From NCBI GenBank assembly GCA_003313425.1, contig NHZP01000008.1:496001-560000 (forward strand): a stretch of DNA of 64,000 nucleotides, read 5' to 3'. This DNA comes from Pseudopyrenochaeta lycopersici. Its lineage: Eukaryota > Ascomycota > Dothideomycetes > Pleosporales > Pseudopyrenochaetaceae. Positions 22,511 through 36,072 of the stretch are shown piece after piece (position 1 is the first letter of the stretch; each line of letters starts with the position of its first letter). The notes under the pieces are model-generated. The model searched no databases and was not told where the DNA came from. It saw nothing but the letters and a program-made list of their open reading frames with translations. Position numbers and translations under genes: made by a program.

Positions 22511-25500
22511 CTAAGAGGGAAGAGACCCATGTTGAAGGACGTTCGGGGAGTCTGCACTAGTAGGGGTGTAATGACTCTTCGTCGGTCGATGCTTCACTTC
22601 GCTGTCTCGGTTAACTATGTGCACGGAGCTGTAGGAGTCTTTATACTGCCTATGAAAATCAATTGATTACAATATGTTTGAGAATTGGCATTGACTACGC
22701 TTATTTTCTTATCGCTATTATTTGGTTTAGCAACCCTGTCAGCTAATTTCCCTCAGTGTGCCGTCCCAAGCCTCCTCGCTTGTACTATCGTAGGTCCCAT
22801 GGCCCTGTGCGTTGTTTTCACAAATTTATGCACAGAAATAATGCCTATCATCGAACTAGGTCATGCAGAAAGACAGACTGGAAACGCGACTTCTCGACGA
22901 GAAGACCCGGCCTGCATGGGGTGACCTCCCCACCCACGGACCTTGTACGTACTGTCAACGGGCATCACATCAAGCAACCACAAAGCTGCACCTCAGCCAC
23001 TTTCGTTTCATTCATTGGAAGTTGAGTGGCGATCAAGCCGCGGACAACGGACGGACAACGGACTTACGGTCGGGCGAGCGCAGACGATGTCCGATACGTA
23101 GGCAGCAGCGGCTTGGTTAGCTCTTGGGGGCCTTTTATTTAGTTTGACAACAACAGCGCGTTGCGATGTTGATGGCGGCTTTTTTTCTGCACGCGTCACA
23201 CCACCCGCTTGCTCCAGTTTCTCCCTCAGATTCTAGTAGTCTACAAACGTCAGTCGTGCTGGATAGGACTCGAGGGCAGCTGGGGACACTGTCCCAAGAG
23301 CCGCGCACTGGAACGCTTGTAGCCAAGCGTGTCGCTCAAGATCTCGAGGTTAAGATTGAACATGGTCTACGAGCCTACTAACATAAAATCAGGATTAGTC
23401 CAATTAGACACAGGAGGTCTAGGTACCATCTCGTTTCTCTGCCTCCAAGTCGAGCTCGGAGATATAGCTCCGCCAGCCAGCTACGCCGTTTCGATCCTTC
23501 CAGCTGTCCGAGTTACCTCGGGTTTCCGAGGTCTGCCAACTAGGGGAGGGGCTTACCGAGCGCAGCGACGCGGGATCCTGGCGACCATGTACATTCGTAC
23601 GAGCGCATGGAGCCGTATTGCCCGCCGTTGGTTCGATCCCTTGGGCACATCTCCCGGCCATTCTCAGGCGTAAAAAGGCTTGTTTCAACAACCCACGGGA
23701 GAGCCTTCCCGATGGTGCATTAGGGGACCGTGAAAGGCTACAAGTACTCGCGCGGGCGTGTGAAAACAAAATACGCGGCTCAAAGAAAGATTGGGCATGT
23801 TCAAATTATGGATCGCACAACGGCTGCTGGTACTGGCCTGGACAGAGGTAGCTATACATGAGGTTGAAGCCCGGGGTCCGGGTAGTAGTTTGCACCGAGG
23901 AGGCACACGACGGCGCGCCCACTCATTTCAGGGTACATATAGGGTCGAGATGCTTGGAGTTTCTCCAAACACCTCCAAAGCCAGCAAGGTGGTCCTGGTT
24001 TTGGTGGAAGAGACCACACATGGCTACATTAGACTAACTGGCACGATCGCGAACGTCCGTGGCAGCACATTGACTAAAGTTGCCGTCGTCAGTCATCCCA
24101 ACCGTTTGCGACTATGGCTCTAACAGGCACATGGATAAAAGCTCAATCTTCGGCCACGAAATATTTTTGAAATGATAGCCAGCATTAGGAAGTGCAGCGC
24201 GATTGGGCCGCGAAGTGGAAGGCAGTTTATATGCGCAGTCGCAAGTCAAGCATGCTCATCCGTGACACAAGAGCTCGAAAGTAGGTATTGTTGCTACCCT
24301 GAGCTGTTGGTTGACAGGCAACGGTACGGCTCCCAAGGGGAGCTCACCCGCCTCGCATTCGGGCACGTGCGTTTCAGTCATCATCACTTCCATTGCATCA
24401 ACCAGCCAACCTTTAATTCTTATCATAGCTGGTATACTTTTAATATGCAAGTTGCTAGGGAAAGGGATGCAATTGATTTTCTGAAGATCATGTGATGTTG
24501 CTGCTACGATCAGCCTCGTTTCAGCTGTACACATCAGTCTTGATAAAGGATAGTTGAAGCTTCTAGGGTCAACACAGTCCGTATGACCTTTTAGTGGCCT
24601 TTGAAACCCTATCGATCGTTCAGGGTGGGTTTGTTGGAGTGTAAGACATCATAATCGTCGTGGAAAAGCTCTAGAACATCTGCCATTTCAGCAGATGCAT
24701 TGGTCCTTGACTATCATAGCACTCTGCTGTGATGAGCTATACAGCCTTTACAGTTCAAAGAGTAGTACTCAAGCTTTCTTGCTGATGTTCCTGCTGCAAT
24801 CTCGGATAGCTTTCCGCTTCGGCGGCTCTTGTACCGTGATACTCTAAATTAAAGCTGAATCCATTCAATTCCGCAATTGATTAGAGGGAATGGCCAACCA
24901 CTTCATGCACCGTGCCTGGTAAAAGGGGTAAGCCGCTGTACCGGTGAATACACGTGCCAAGCATGTGGTTTGGCCGATCTAAGAGTGTTGGGGCGTATAT
25001 CCTTGCGAGAAGCTTTGATATTCGTGAGTGACGACACAAAAGATGTCCGCCTGACCACGACCAGCGAGGTTCCAAGGGGCCCGTACCCTCTGTAGACCTC
25101 CGCCGTCTCGCCATCTCGTGAATCAGGGTCTTCCCAAAAATCGAACCTAATCAAGCGATGCAAGCATGAAATGAGTGGCTTGCAGGCCCCAATATACCCC
25201 ATATAATTCTTTAGAGAGCCGACTTCCTCGACCCATGTTGAAGGACGTCCTAACTCTCAGAACGGAACTTTACTGTGGCCGGTGAGCGCAAAATGGATTA
25301 GTACAACTGTGGATTATTAGGGCTCTTTAGCGATACTGGTGATCTATCCCTTGTCTAGATGATATTCAGCCCGCCCCGTCCGTTGTTTTACTGACCCAGC
25401 AACGCGAGTGAAACAAGCGAGCTTTGGTGGGCGTGCCTTCAAGCCCAATCATGCTCTGTTTTGGATAACACGGCTGACACCGCTATTTACGCGTCCCAGG

Positions 25501-25866
25501 ATGTTTTTCTGGCAGACGTCGGCAGTAATGTCCGCTTCCGCGCGGGTGAGCTTCCAGGCGAGCTCACACTTACATCTGCAAAGCCGCCGACCTAGCATAT
25601 GGTGCTCCACTTGGATAGGAATCACTACGCCACGCCAAGGACGGTTTCGTCGTTTGAAAATTGACTGCCTTGATCCCCGTGGCACCGATGGCGCTCGGCG
25701 CCAGTCATTGTTGAAGTAAAATTCAGGGACGTGGATGCCGGGTGCCGTACCCAAGGACTGAGGCTGAATCGGTGATTGTGTGTTGACGCAAGGCTCATCT
25801 GATCCCCTATGATCCCGAGCTCTTCGTTGTTTCCAATTTTTTCTCATTCCTTGTTGATTTTCTCAC

Positions 25867-26277
25867 ATGGCTCCCCCCAAGCACCCCAACGCGCACCCAT
25901 CGAGGTCCTCAAGTCTTCCAAACAGCTATCGCTAGTTGAAGAGATGGTGAATGCGACTATCAACTTATCAGAAAATGTGTCTCGGTGATGGAGTGCGTAC
26001 AAGATTTGTCGGTGGCTAACAGGACTGATAGAGTTCCAGCTCAAGCCGTTCCTAGATGTGCTTTATATGTTCAGGTCCACGTAGCTCCTATCTGCAGGAA
26101 TGCCCCATCTCCGGCGCCGCCGCTTGTCGCTCAAGCACCCGCCGTACGCGCGCGATGCATCCCCCCTCCGAGATGACCCGGCACCCCCTCCCTATATCCA
26201 CACCCGCGCACAGTATGATAACACCAACTATCTGCTGAATCGTTTACGCAATTCTTTGATACAGCGTGGGGGAGCTT
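25867..26277 (+). pseudogene. Possible degraded gene of unknown family
   Basis: The ATG at 25867 opens a Met-Ala-Pro-Pro-Lys start but soon stops. One base off, a protein-like frame reads APIEVLKSSKQLSLVEEM then a polar helix. Losing or gaining one base in the C6 run right after the ATG would join the two. Downstream, after an intron-like TGGCTAACAG, another frame carries EFQLKPFLDVLYMFR, then an in-frame TAG, then PPPYIHTRAQYDNTNYLL and a stop at 26277. The pieces look coding but sit in different frames, so decay or a wrong assembly is likely. Family not recognised. Confidence 0.25.
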
Positions 26278-26854
26278 AGACACATATTTGCATGGCCAGA
26301 CAGCAAGCTTTCGGCGCGTGACGCGAGACTGCGTGGTTCATAGACATGATGCAAGCTTGAGAAAGTTACCGGCTGCACAGCTCCTCTATTGGCAAGGGGC
26401 ATTCGATTGCCGCTTGTGGTGATGCATGCTTCGCTCAACTACTTGGCTCTTTCAGAGTCACGAGGATGATGCTGTCTGCCTTGACAACTGAGCCAACATG
26501 GCCGAGGGAGAATTGAAACCAACAGGCAATACATTATTCATACACACAAGATACTAGCAATTGAGCAACCTCAGTATATCATTGTTGGAGAACATCTGAG
26601 CTTTGGGGCATGTAGAATTAGTGTAGAAAGGTGCAGTCATGTACGCGCCCTCGCTTGTGTTATATAGTGTATAAAATAAACTTCACGCTTCCAATTCATC
26701 AAGAACAGCAACTCATAGTAGAGACATGACAGACCAAATGCTTGCTTATTCTGTGACGGTGCGGAGAGTATCTACACGCTATAGCCTTGATCCGTTTACA
26801 TAGGAAGACACTTTGTGGAAGGAGAACTCAAAAAGCAAGGACTTTTGTAAAACT

Positions 26855-27079
26855 CTAAGAGAAACCAGACTGGCCGAACATGGCAGCGCCCTGAATCTTC
26901 ATACGTGACATTGCACGTTTTGTCTTTCGCACACACGCGTCTTCGTCTACTTCAAGGTTGTTTGACCAGCTAGAGATAGCGGAAGCGCGGCTGTCTGTGA
27001 TCAGGAAGAATGTTTTGGGAGCAACCTGTTTGGCGCTCTTGAGCTGGCTGGATGTTCTGTAGCTATTGCGTTTAGTTAG
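26855..27079 (-). other. Coding-like block continuing downstream of the 27-kb gene
   Basis: From 27079 to the TAG at 26855-26857 the minus strand holds 74 sense codons of protein-like sequence (basic start, then AKQVAPKTFFLITDSRAS, then a Lys/Arg helix). A good acceptor (CTTCTAG) precedes it, and a good donor (GAG|GTATGC) lies 40 nt upstream. It has no ATG of its own, so it should be an exon of the gene at 27121-27566, but the frames do not join without a one-base shift. Either my model of that gene is wrong at exon 3, or the reading frame is broken. Confidence 0.4.
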
Positions 27080-27120
27080 CTAGAAGTTATGCCAATGAAT
27101 GCTTAGCCGAACGGCATACC

Positions 27121-27566
27121 TCAGTAGAGCTCAAGGCGTAGTTCCTCCGTTGCTATCTTCTTCCGTTGGATCAGTTTAGGACGTCGCCTGTGGAGGCTTA
27201 CTAGCCGGCGGGGAATCCGGCGGGGAGGGAGCAGGAAGAGGAGGAAGAGGTCTGATAGTCTTTGGGTCTGGAATACCTTCGTACTTGAAAGGCACTGGGA
27301 AAAGTGAGCTGATATCAAATGGATATGTGGGCCAGGATATATACGCTTCCTGGATGGCCGAGAGATTGGAATGTAGAAGTCCGGTGGAGACATGTTGGTG
27401 CCAGAACTGTTCAAGAGGGTTCAGTGTATCAAGAGATCCTCTAAGCGTGGATTATCTTGATGTCTTTCTTGGGGATGGGGGCAAGATATATATTGTACCC
27501 CGGCTGTGGGAGTCGTTGTGGGCGCCGCTGGGGCGTTTTCCCTACACCGAATGCAGTAGGCGGCAT
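27121..27566 (-). CDS. Hypothetical three-exon protein, proline-rich C-terminus
   Basis: Exons 27566-27499, 27440-27202 and 27152-27121 with introns of 57 and 49 nt give 112 residues. The first exon is basic (GKTPQRRPQRLP). Exon 2 has an aromatic-rich core (LEQFWHQHVSTGLLHSNL, then SWPTYPFDISSLFPVPFKY) and a Pro-rich stretch. Both introns have good donors (GTACAA, GTAAGC), and the second has CTAAACTGAT before its AG. Continuous, hydrophobically patterned sequence across the first splice supports it. I do not recognise the family. The true start may be further upstream, since coding-like frames also occur at 27576-27779, and a coding-like block follows at 26855-27079. If intron 2 is retained, the protein ends at 27176. 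Confidence 0.45.
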
Positions 27567-28275
27567 TTGCTCTCGTCAACGGGGAACAACGGATGCCATG
27601 GAAACAAATGGATCCATGGATGCCTGTGCATGCGAGGCAGCACTAGTGTCCTGGGTAAGAGGCCTGCTTTGGTGGGTATAGGGCTTTGGTAGGGTATCGC
27701 AAACCGTATCGTTTCCAATGTAGGTGGTAAAGAAACTGGAAGGTATGCATGGTGGCTGGGCTATCTCCCTCCAGAACACATTAGGATCAATGCACAGCTC
27801 GCCCCTGGCAAGGTTTCACGCCGCTCACTCGGACGATTGTGGACACTATTGCGCGCTTTGTGGGCGTCTTAAAAGACAGTAAGAAGTTGCTGTCGTGCAT
27901 GTGATTGCAAGAACTCTTGTGTGCGAAAATTATGCGCACACCTATCATGCCTTTGTGCTCGCTTGGACTGGACGACCGTAGCTTTTGATGCTAATGCTAG
28001 GCCCAAACGCAGAGGGTGCACGAAAAGGTACGTAGCACCACAAGAGAGAGCATCGATCGGCGAAGAATTCTTGCCTCCTGGGCAATCGAGTCATTCCTAA
28101 CTAAACTAACATGAAGACAACTTCTCATCAAACGCAACCCCCGGAAAATACTCGAGGAGGGCGATGTCCATAACTCCCACCAGATGTGGTAAGGGCCCAA
28201 AGCTAATCGACGCACGTACCTCTAGGCAGTCTCCATCTTGTCTGCCTTGCTACCAACCACCTCCCTGAGAAACGC
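27567..28275. other. Intergenic, possible upstream exons
   Basis: Minus-strand frames at 27576-27779 (and an overlapping one with ATG near 27747) look protein-like but cannot be joined confidently to the 27-kb gene. The rest is featureless. Confidence 0.4.
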
Positions 28276-29227
28276 TCACCTACTGATACAATCTTTAGTC
28301 GTGGGTCCGACAAACACGGCTGCAACCGCATAAAACCCCACCGTGGCTGCAAACAGCTCACCGCGTGTTACTCTACCAGACACAAACTTTAGTAGAAGAG
28401 GGCAGACGGTCCCAAAGACCCCGACTATTGCGAGACGAACTCCCATGGATCGAGCCCCTGCCAGAGAAACGACGGTTGCTTCCAACAACATAGAGACAAC
28501 CAAGCACGAGAAAATGTCCACAGCCGATATGATCCAGCTATTTTTCACGTCAGTCTGGACGTCTGGCTCCTCGGATTTCTTCCCTTTGGAGCGTCTCCGC
28601 AGGCGAGCAAGAATGTGATTGTCGAACCATTTCCCGAAATATAAGGAACCTGTTGTGATAGAATCGCGTTGGGGGATGTCCCTCCACGCGCAGGTGTCAT
28701 TCTTTTCTGACGGGCCCTGGTACGCCTCTGCACCCTCTCCTGTTGGCACAAACTTGCCATCGTCAAACACCGCTTTGAAATTTGGTGGGCCAAATTCAGC
28801 CAAATACTTCGTATGATAAGGGTTCTGACATGGTAGGTTCATGATCTGCTGGCTCATACAGAGCGATTCACCTGGAACCTTTGTCAGAACTAGTCATGTT
28901 CGTGCTTGATGTCGCCATACCGTATTTCATCAAGCTCTCGTCGTACTTTTTCCACGCATCGTACAAGTTCTTATAGCGGTCTTTTCCTTCGGGACATTTC
29001 TGTCTGACAAGCCGCAAAGGCCAATCTAGGATGCTCCCGTCGCCAAGCTCTGGGATGTTTGCCAGCTCTCGATTCACAACTTCCAGACACGCAAGGAACT
29101 CGCTGGTATCGTCATGTTGCTTCTTGGCCCAGTATGATGCAAATCTTCGAAAGAGGCCGAGCTCTGGGTATCTCGCAATGTTCAAGTACAGAGCGCCGTA
29201 ATTGCGAGGTAGAGTATCGGTCGGCAT
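28276..29227 (-). CDS. DUF6594-like membrane protein (second of three)
   Basis: Exon 1 (29227-28921) and exon 2 (28871-28276) are joined over a 49-nt intron (GTATGG, branch CTGAC, CCAG), giving 300 residues. The N-terminus has the family pattern ARYPELGLFRRFASYWAKK, then EFLACLEVVNRELANIP. The middle holds LYDAWKKYDESL and, after the splice, a polar segment. The C-terminal quarter has three hydrophobic helices: IFSCLVVSMLLEATVVSLAG, RLAIVGVFGTVCPLLLKF and FAATVGFYAVAAVFVG, the standard DUF6594 ending. Probably a multi-pass membrane protein of unknown role. The stop follows TTKDCISR; a GTGAGC just after it could be a donor, but the family's usual end is already reached. Confidence 0.82.
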
Positions 29228-32200
29228 CTTGGTGCAAGGATCGCTTGTATGGAGAAAGGCTAATCCCTTTTAGGTATAAGAAAATGTACAAGGAGTCAGA
29301 AAAACGCAGGAAGACTCGACGATGTATTCGACTTGATATGGCATAAAAGTGTTTTGGAAGGCCCATTAAATATACAACGACCGCAGTACACCCTCTCAGA
29401 GGCGCTGGCGCTGGCGCTGCTTGAGTAACCCAACCTTAGGCTCTTGGAGCATCGAGAACAGCTCATTAAGTGGATGTTCGGATTATACTATCTTTGGCTA
29501 CCAAATCGGAAGACCCTGACATTATAACACCGTCTGGGGTGGTCTTGAAGCCTGAGCTATTGGTGGCTCAGAAGTGTACCCCATGCGCCTGACATGGGGG
29601 CAAAAAATGGGCATCTTGGTACCATATTGCACCTAGAGGTAAGGCTAAAGACGCTCCATTCAATACTTGATTCATAGATATACTCATTCTCAAGGCCGAA
29701 CGTATCTGATCAGATTCATCCTAAATTTTGGCGATGGAAAACGTCTTCTATCCTAGATGTTGGACTATACAAAAGAATCTGGCAAGCTGACTGCAGCAAA
29801 GGCAGTGCCGTTTCAACAGTCTGCAGAGCCTCCAGAGCGCTTGCAAGATTAAATCGACACCTCTGGTTCGGAACTAAGGTGCTGGCATCCAATGGCCACC
29901 GTCTTAGCCCTGCAATTTCGTTGCGGTCCGCGCCAGCTACCGTACGGCCCGTTGCTGATGACGGAGGGGGGTGTCAGCAGCTACCTCAGCCTTGCTGCGA
30001 GTCAACGTTGTGTTGCTGATGGAGTGCTGCATCGTAGTACGATTAGTTGGTGGAGCCGATCGACCGTCAAACCCCAGGCCTCGAAGCGAGGGATCTTAAG
30101 CCCCCAAACCCCATCATCCTGCGAACTACCACCAAGCGCGCGTCTCCACGTATGTCCAATATGACTCGCATGGAGACATTTAGAAGGACGGTGAGACGTG
30201 TAAAGGATCGACTGAGGCGGGCATGAGGCACCGGTGAGAGAGAACAGCGCAGCACACCCTCTTCGTTGAATTCAGCTGTTTCCCACGTTCTAAGAGCCGC
30301 AAGAGGGCCCCTCATAGCCTTGTCAGACTGTCTTCGGGGCACTAAGCCCTCGTGCGTCTCGTTTCGGCCCTCACGCTTGTTGGCGCTTATCCAGCTTATT
30401 TTGATTTTCATATCTTCCATTAGCCGAGATCAAGGTAACTACGGTCATGGCCTTGAAAAGAGATGCTAACAGTAGATTTTTTGGGCTGCCTTCCACTCTC
30501 TCACATGGAGTGCTTATCACCTCAGTTAGGGAGCTTTTTCTGTGCACATTTTGCTCTCTTAAGGTGATTTCCTGAGGATAAGTATTTAACAAGTTCGTGC
30601 TATATTTATGTTCGCGTATGAAGACCCCAGAAAGCAACTCCATCAAATGAAATCGATTGACAGCGCTGCCCTTTCACCTGCTACCCTTTTCCTGCATTTG
30701 ACGGGCATTACTGTATAGCTCAAACATCAGGTTGTAATCGTGAACTAACTTGAACGACTTCTCGCATGCAAGTTTGCTGACTTTGAAAGTGTCATGAACA
30801 GCTCTAATTCATGGGAGGCTCCTCTAATTTCCTTAGTAAGCTATAAGGAGACTTCAGGGGCTCTATATCCTCCCTCAACTCGGATAAGGCTGACTGCCAC
30901 CAATCAGCTGAGGTGTATTAGCGAGTTTTTTCAAATCCCTTTGGTAAGCATCTCCTGCGATGCTTCATGTCATGGCCTGTGTGCCTTGCTCATGCTTTGA
31001 GCTACACAATTTAGGTTTTGGCGTTTAATCGGTCAACTGAATACGTACTGTGTGCGTTTTGCGTAAAATGCGACAGGTCGCGAGGCGAGCTGCCAGGCCT
31101 CGATCTGATACCTGGTTTTTGGATCGAGGCACTCACGTTTCCGTAAACCTTGCACAACCGGGACGAGATCAACGGTCCCGCATAGGGCTGTGGCTGATTC
31201 CAGATTCTCAGATGTGCCAGACTCATTTAGCTTTTACATGCACAGAACGAGCGACATGATTCAAATGTAGAACGGTAAAAATTGACCCAAAGATACAAGT
31301 TTCTGCGTCGGACAACGCCTTCATGCAAAGCAGGCTAGTCTGCCTCTTGTCGAACACTGATGAAGTCTGCACGAGGTCATGCGAGCGCCGTTGCACCTAC
31401 TTGTGGCTGAGTCTCATCGAATGGGGATCAAGCCATCATAACGTGGAAGAGTAGCTCAAATCGGACACCCGCAGCTTGAAGCGGGCTGCTGCAAGGAACC
31501 TGCAGAAAGCTCACCGATATTTGACGTTGAAGGCTCACACCTAAAACCCATTCGGCTTCGAGAATGACCATCCCGAGAGGAAGCGGACAGTGGAACTGTT
31601 CTCGGAAATTGACATGACAAAAGAAAGCATGCATACGCCACAGCACGTGGAGCACAATGTCCGGGGGCCTGCACGCTGTAATTGTTTCAACTGCAAAAAG
31701 GATTCTGAAACAATAGAATAGCCGGCCTTGGTATTTCGCTTCTTTCCCCGGACGATGCAAGGTTCTGGTCTAGATGGTGGTCCGTGGAAGGGCGTTGTCC
31801 TTGGCATAGGGCGAGCAAAGGAGTGCAAGTACGAGGTGGCTTTTCGTTTGAGCCGCAAGATGATGCACGAGGGCGTGGGAGTGCGCCTGCAGTTGATTTG
31901 CGACAATCTCCAAAATGTCTCCACACACACCCAAGATTCATCCCGGCTTGCACATCTAGGGTCTGTACCTCAACCAACTATCCGTCCTTTTCGAACGTCA
32001 GAGTTCTCATTCTGAATACTACAGTAGAAAATCAATGCAGCGAATTATGAGAAATGAATCAATGTCTAGTTTTATGAGGTTATGTGGCGGTAGCACTAGG
32101 TCTACGAAAGTTGGCCGTATGGGTTTGTCAATCCTCATCACTGCGTTACACAGAAAATTTTAGGGGCCCTAAACTATAATATTAAATCACGCAATACGAG

Positions 32201-35200
32201 CTGTCACTTTAAGACCGCTCACACTCAACGCGTACGGTGATTTGAGGACGGTTTTTCATTGAGCGTGTTGAGAGGCTCATCACTTGCACTGCCCCGGGTC
32301 TCTGGACTACTGATTGATGGCTATGCAAGAAAATAGGCATGGAATTTAAGTCTTAAAACCTGGTGCTCAAACCACTAGTAGACCTTGACAAATAAGATCC
32401 CATACATTATAAATTGTCGAGGTACTTGCAGCGAGCCATCTGCTTGTTCGCCAACAGCAGAATGTGCCAAGCGGTGAAATCCACCTTGAATGCTTACTTG
32501 CGTCAACCAAGGAGGGCAGTGTTCGCGAAGGGTGCGTTTCGGTCCTTCTGGCTCGTTCTCAGGCCCATGTCCCGAAATATCAGGTTAAGATAGGGCGAGA
32601 GAAACGAGAAAGTGACAAGGAGACATTCAATCGAAGCGATAGTGCGAGTGGCAAGCGATCTTTACCGTCTCTAGGGTGACTAAAAGGAAGCAGCATGGCT
32701 AAATCATGAGTTGCTGCAGGCTGTCATGTAACTAGTGGCTCCACCCGACATCCCGCCACGCATATGTTTGTCGTGCGATTGCTGGTCATTTGATAAAATA
32801 TACACCGTCATCGCCCCTTAATTGAGTGCTATTCTCTTTCCGTCAGGCGGCTCTGCAAATCAATCTTACAATACTTACCAATCCGTGTTTTCAATGTCTC
32901 TGACGATCGCGCCCGGCTGGGCTATGCGTGCATACGGCTCATTCTTGTATTGCGTGCAATGCAACTAAAATCTCATCGGCACGCCGGTTTGATTCCGGTG
33001 CTCCTACACGTCACAATTGTTTTGATGGCATCTAGCCCAGCACTTCTACACGATGTGGCACCTCAGGACAGCTTGGACTTTGTAATTTCACAGGAGTCTT
33101 CTTCTAAGGGCAGATGTTGCTTTGCTCGCTTTGGTTCAAGGTGTTTGAGGCATGAGTTTTGGTAACACGAGTTGTACAAGAGGAGCGAAAACCTGGGATT
33201 AAGACGGACAGGCTTGTACGGATGCCAGATCGTCTGACGGCTATGCCGCGACGCCCTAGGTCCAATGCCCTAGCGTGTGTAATGGGACTGAAATCCTGCG
33301 CACGTCGTGATAACGACTCGCAACATGGGTCACGCCCTGAATACAAGCTCCCTGCAGTTCTCCGTACCGATCGACGCACTTCCGGACAATCCGTCGGCCA
33401 ACATCCGACCATAATTTGTGCCGCGAGACCGGTCAAGAAGTGACTTTGCTGACCCTGTCTAGCTGATGCTCTTGACGCAGGTAACCTTTTTAGCACAGCC
33501 CTAGCGTCGAATTTGGACGACTGAATCGGAGGACGGCGCAGCTATTGTTGGCCAGTTCGAAAAAGAAGAAGATGCACCTGCCGAAGAATTTATGAACAGC
33601 TCACATCTCAACACCATTTTGAGACCACAGACCTGTATATTTGGATGAAATAGTTTCTTCCTCCACTTGGTGCCACACTAGGCTTACTTCTAGCACAACA
33701 TCTGTGATTGACCGTATCGCTCTTGAGCGCCTCTTAGCCAAGCCGAAGAATCCATAATGCCCCGACAGCAAGGGAATGCGAGTTTAGCTCCTGCTCGGCT
33801 CCATGCCCATCTTCCCCGTCGGATGTTTCGCTCGCCTTGCACAACGCCCCCAGACGCTGCCTTAGCCGACCAGTAAGCTAGCCAGAGACCAGTAGTTGTG
33901 ATTGCCATGGTGGAGACGTGCGTTACTCAGTGCTTCAATGAAGGGGCCAAAACTTGGCCCGTGGAGTCATGACTCGGGCGTTTGCATGGAACAGGAGCGA
34001 TCTCTCCGGGGCTGGGAGCCGTAAGTTGCGTAAGGTATGCCGTCAGTCAATGAAGGATTTGACAGCTACCAATTTGCTTCACTCACGTCCAAGGCTATCA
34101 GCCTCGCTGACTGCTGTGCATGGCCTCCCCTTTCGAGTCTTATCAAGAACCAAAAAGTCGTGTCCACAGACCCAATGAAAATTTGAGTAGAACACTTGAA
34201 ATGATAGGCGAGGAATGGAGGAATTCCACTCATGTTCGATCATCGTACGAGGGTTTTTCTAAGCTCGTTACCCAAGAACTTGGGTGTGCAGTGCACCACC
34301 GAAAGCTGATACTGTTGAGCCTTGTGACTGACATGACCTAGAGAATATACAGTTTAGACGATTCGTTATTCACAAAGTCAGGGGTGTATGTGGAAGTACA
34401 AGCCATCCTAGTCGGGAGAAGAACTGTCAATTAGTTGTGTGTCTGAGGCGTGCGTCTGTTTATTTACGCAGAGCTGAGTCTACACTGTGCTTGAGGATTT
34501 TGGCTGGTTCACAGGAAGTGGAAAGACGATTCACACATGCAATCGCATATCCAATATGCCTTTCTGTCACAACTGAGAAATTATATAGTCATCACCATTG
34601 AGCTTGATCTTCAGTGGTATACAATTGATACAATTCTCCAGAACCGCTCCCTGGGGTTGTATTTCGGCACTCGCATTCCGGCCGCCATCACTTCGCCTGC
34701 ATCGGCGAATCATCCACTAATTTCCATAGACATTGCAACAATCAATGTTAAAGAGCTGTCCGGGATTGAAAAGCGATAGGCTTACCGGCAGGCGCGTGAT
34801 GTGGCCTGCTTTGACTCAACGGCGATCCTAGTGTCGTCCTTCATTGCTTGGCCGGGGAACTGAGCACAGGTCTCCAGACTAACCGCTTTCCCCCTCAACA
34901 AACGATGTCACGATGGAAGCTTCTAGCATTAGCTTTGCTGTGATCCTGCAGCCAGGTTCCACCTCGATTCCTTTCATCCCACGCCGGCTCTTGACCGTTC
35001 GCACGTGCTCATGCATGTCGTGGAGTGATGACTAGCTCTATATCGAATTACCTGCGATATGATTTTGTCGCTGCCATCTTGTTTTATTTGGTAGGAGGGC
35101 AGAATGTGCTTCCTCCTTCACACAGCCAGACTTCCTTGGTTGACGCTGCCGGCAGCGCAACAGATTGTATTGAACATCAAAGCCATAATTCTTCATGATG

Positions 35201-36072
35201 AGAAGCATATTACGCTAATTCAATCAAGATATCGACACCAATGCCTTCGGAGAAGACGAGTCTGGTCCAACGACGCATACCCACATCCACCGCCACCGCC
35301 TTATACAAGTTGACCTCTGACTCCAGGCTCGCCTGCCTCTTCCGGTACAGCTTAACGACATGTCGTTCACCGCAAGGCATTAACAAAGGCCCCGTGAATG
35401 TCTTAACTATCCAACAGGAGCCGCCAAAGTTAGACTTGGGGCAATGGGATATGTTGGTTATGGAAAATGCCAATTCATCGTCAAGGCTGGAACCTGATCC
35501 CAAATACGGGGCCACTCTGATGAAAACCATTTTTGGAAGGTATACCATTGAAAGGGGAATAAATATACTGAGGGATTCATTGGGCAAGAGCGCAATTAAG
35601 ATACCATGAATATATTAGGTCGATAACCCAAGGTAACACCTAGCGGGTAGTGCTCTGTAGGACGCGATATGTAGAATTCATTGGCTTTTGAGTGGCTCTT
35701 TTGGATCAATCCCATACCTAGAATGCTGGGAATTGTATTATTTTGTGTTGATTAATTTAGATATACTGCCTTGTTTGCATGAGTGATGATGGAAGTCATG
35801 TAAGTTTGACGCGGCTACGTGCAAGGCAAGACGAGCAAGGAGCGGTCTGGTAAGACATGCATTATTGGTAATTGGAGATATTATAGTATAGCGACAGTTG
35901 CTTATGAATAGCATTGAGTATGCGAGAACGGGAAGGCTGGACGAGTGAAAGCGATCGTTCGATGATGCATCGTAGAGCGATGTCAACGACATCGCTACTG
36001 AATAGACTGCTCCACGCTCTTGCGATCTTGCGGATGGGCTCTGTTGGTTCTATCTTCCAACCCAGTGTATTA
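29228..36072. other. 6.8 kb gene-poor accessory DNA
   Basis: No gene I can support. Opposed 120-125-codon frames at 35210-35609 (both strands) and a 72-codon minus-strand frame at 33690-33908 were examined and not called. There is a short GGCGCT trimer repeat at about 29400. No transposon ends, tRNAs or rRNA seen. Confidence 0.45.

Larger units (their letters stand above)
21182..26854. other. Gene-poor accessory DNA
   Basis: 5.7 kb with many short frames and no family match by eye. Within it I note a 15-bp tandem pair at 22481 and a possible degraded gene at 25867-26277, listed separately. A TTG-initiated hydrophobic frame at 22685-22924 could be part of a lost membrane protein. No intact transposase or reverse transcriptase motif was seen. 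Confidence 0.45.

Noticed and set aside
32983..33007. T-arm-like GCCGGTTTGATTCCGGTG sequence
   Set aside because: No matching acceptor stem or anticodon arm upstream, so not a tRNA.
35210..35609. Opposed 120-125-codon frames on both strands
   Set aside because: Mutually exclusive, and neither has recognisable motifs. The minus frame has a kinase-like patch (VVKLYRKR, then an acidic helix), but no catalytic residues.
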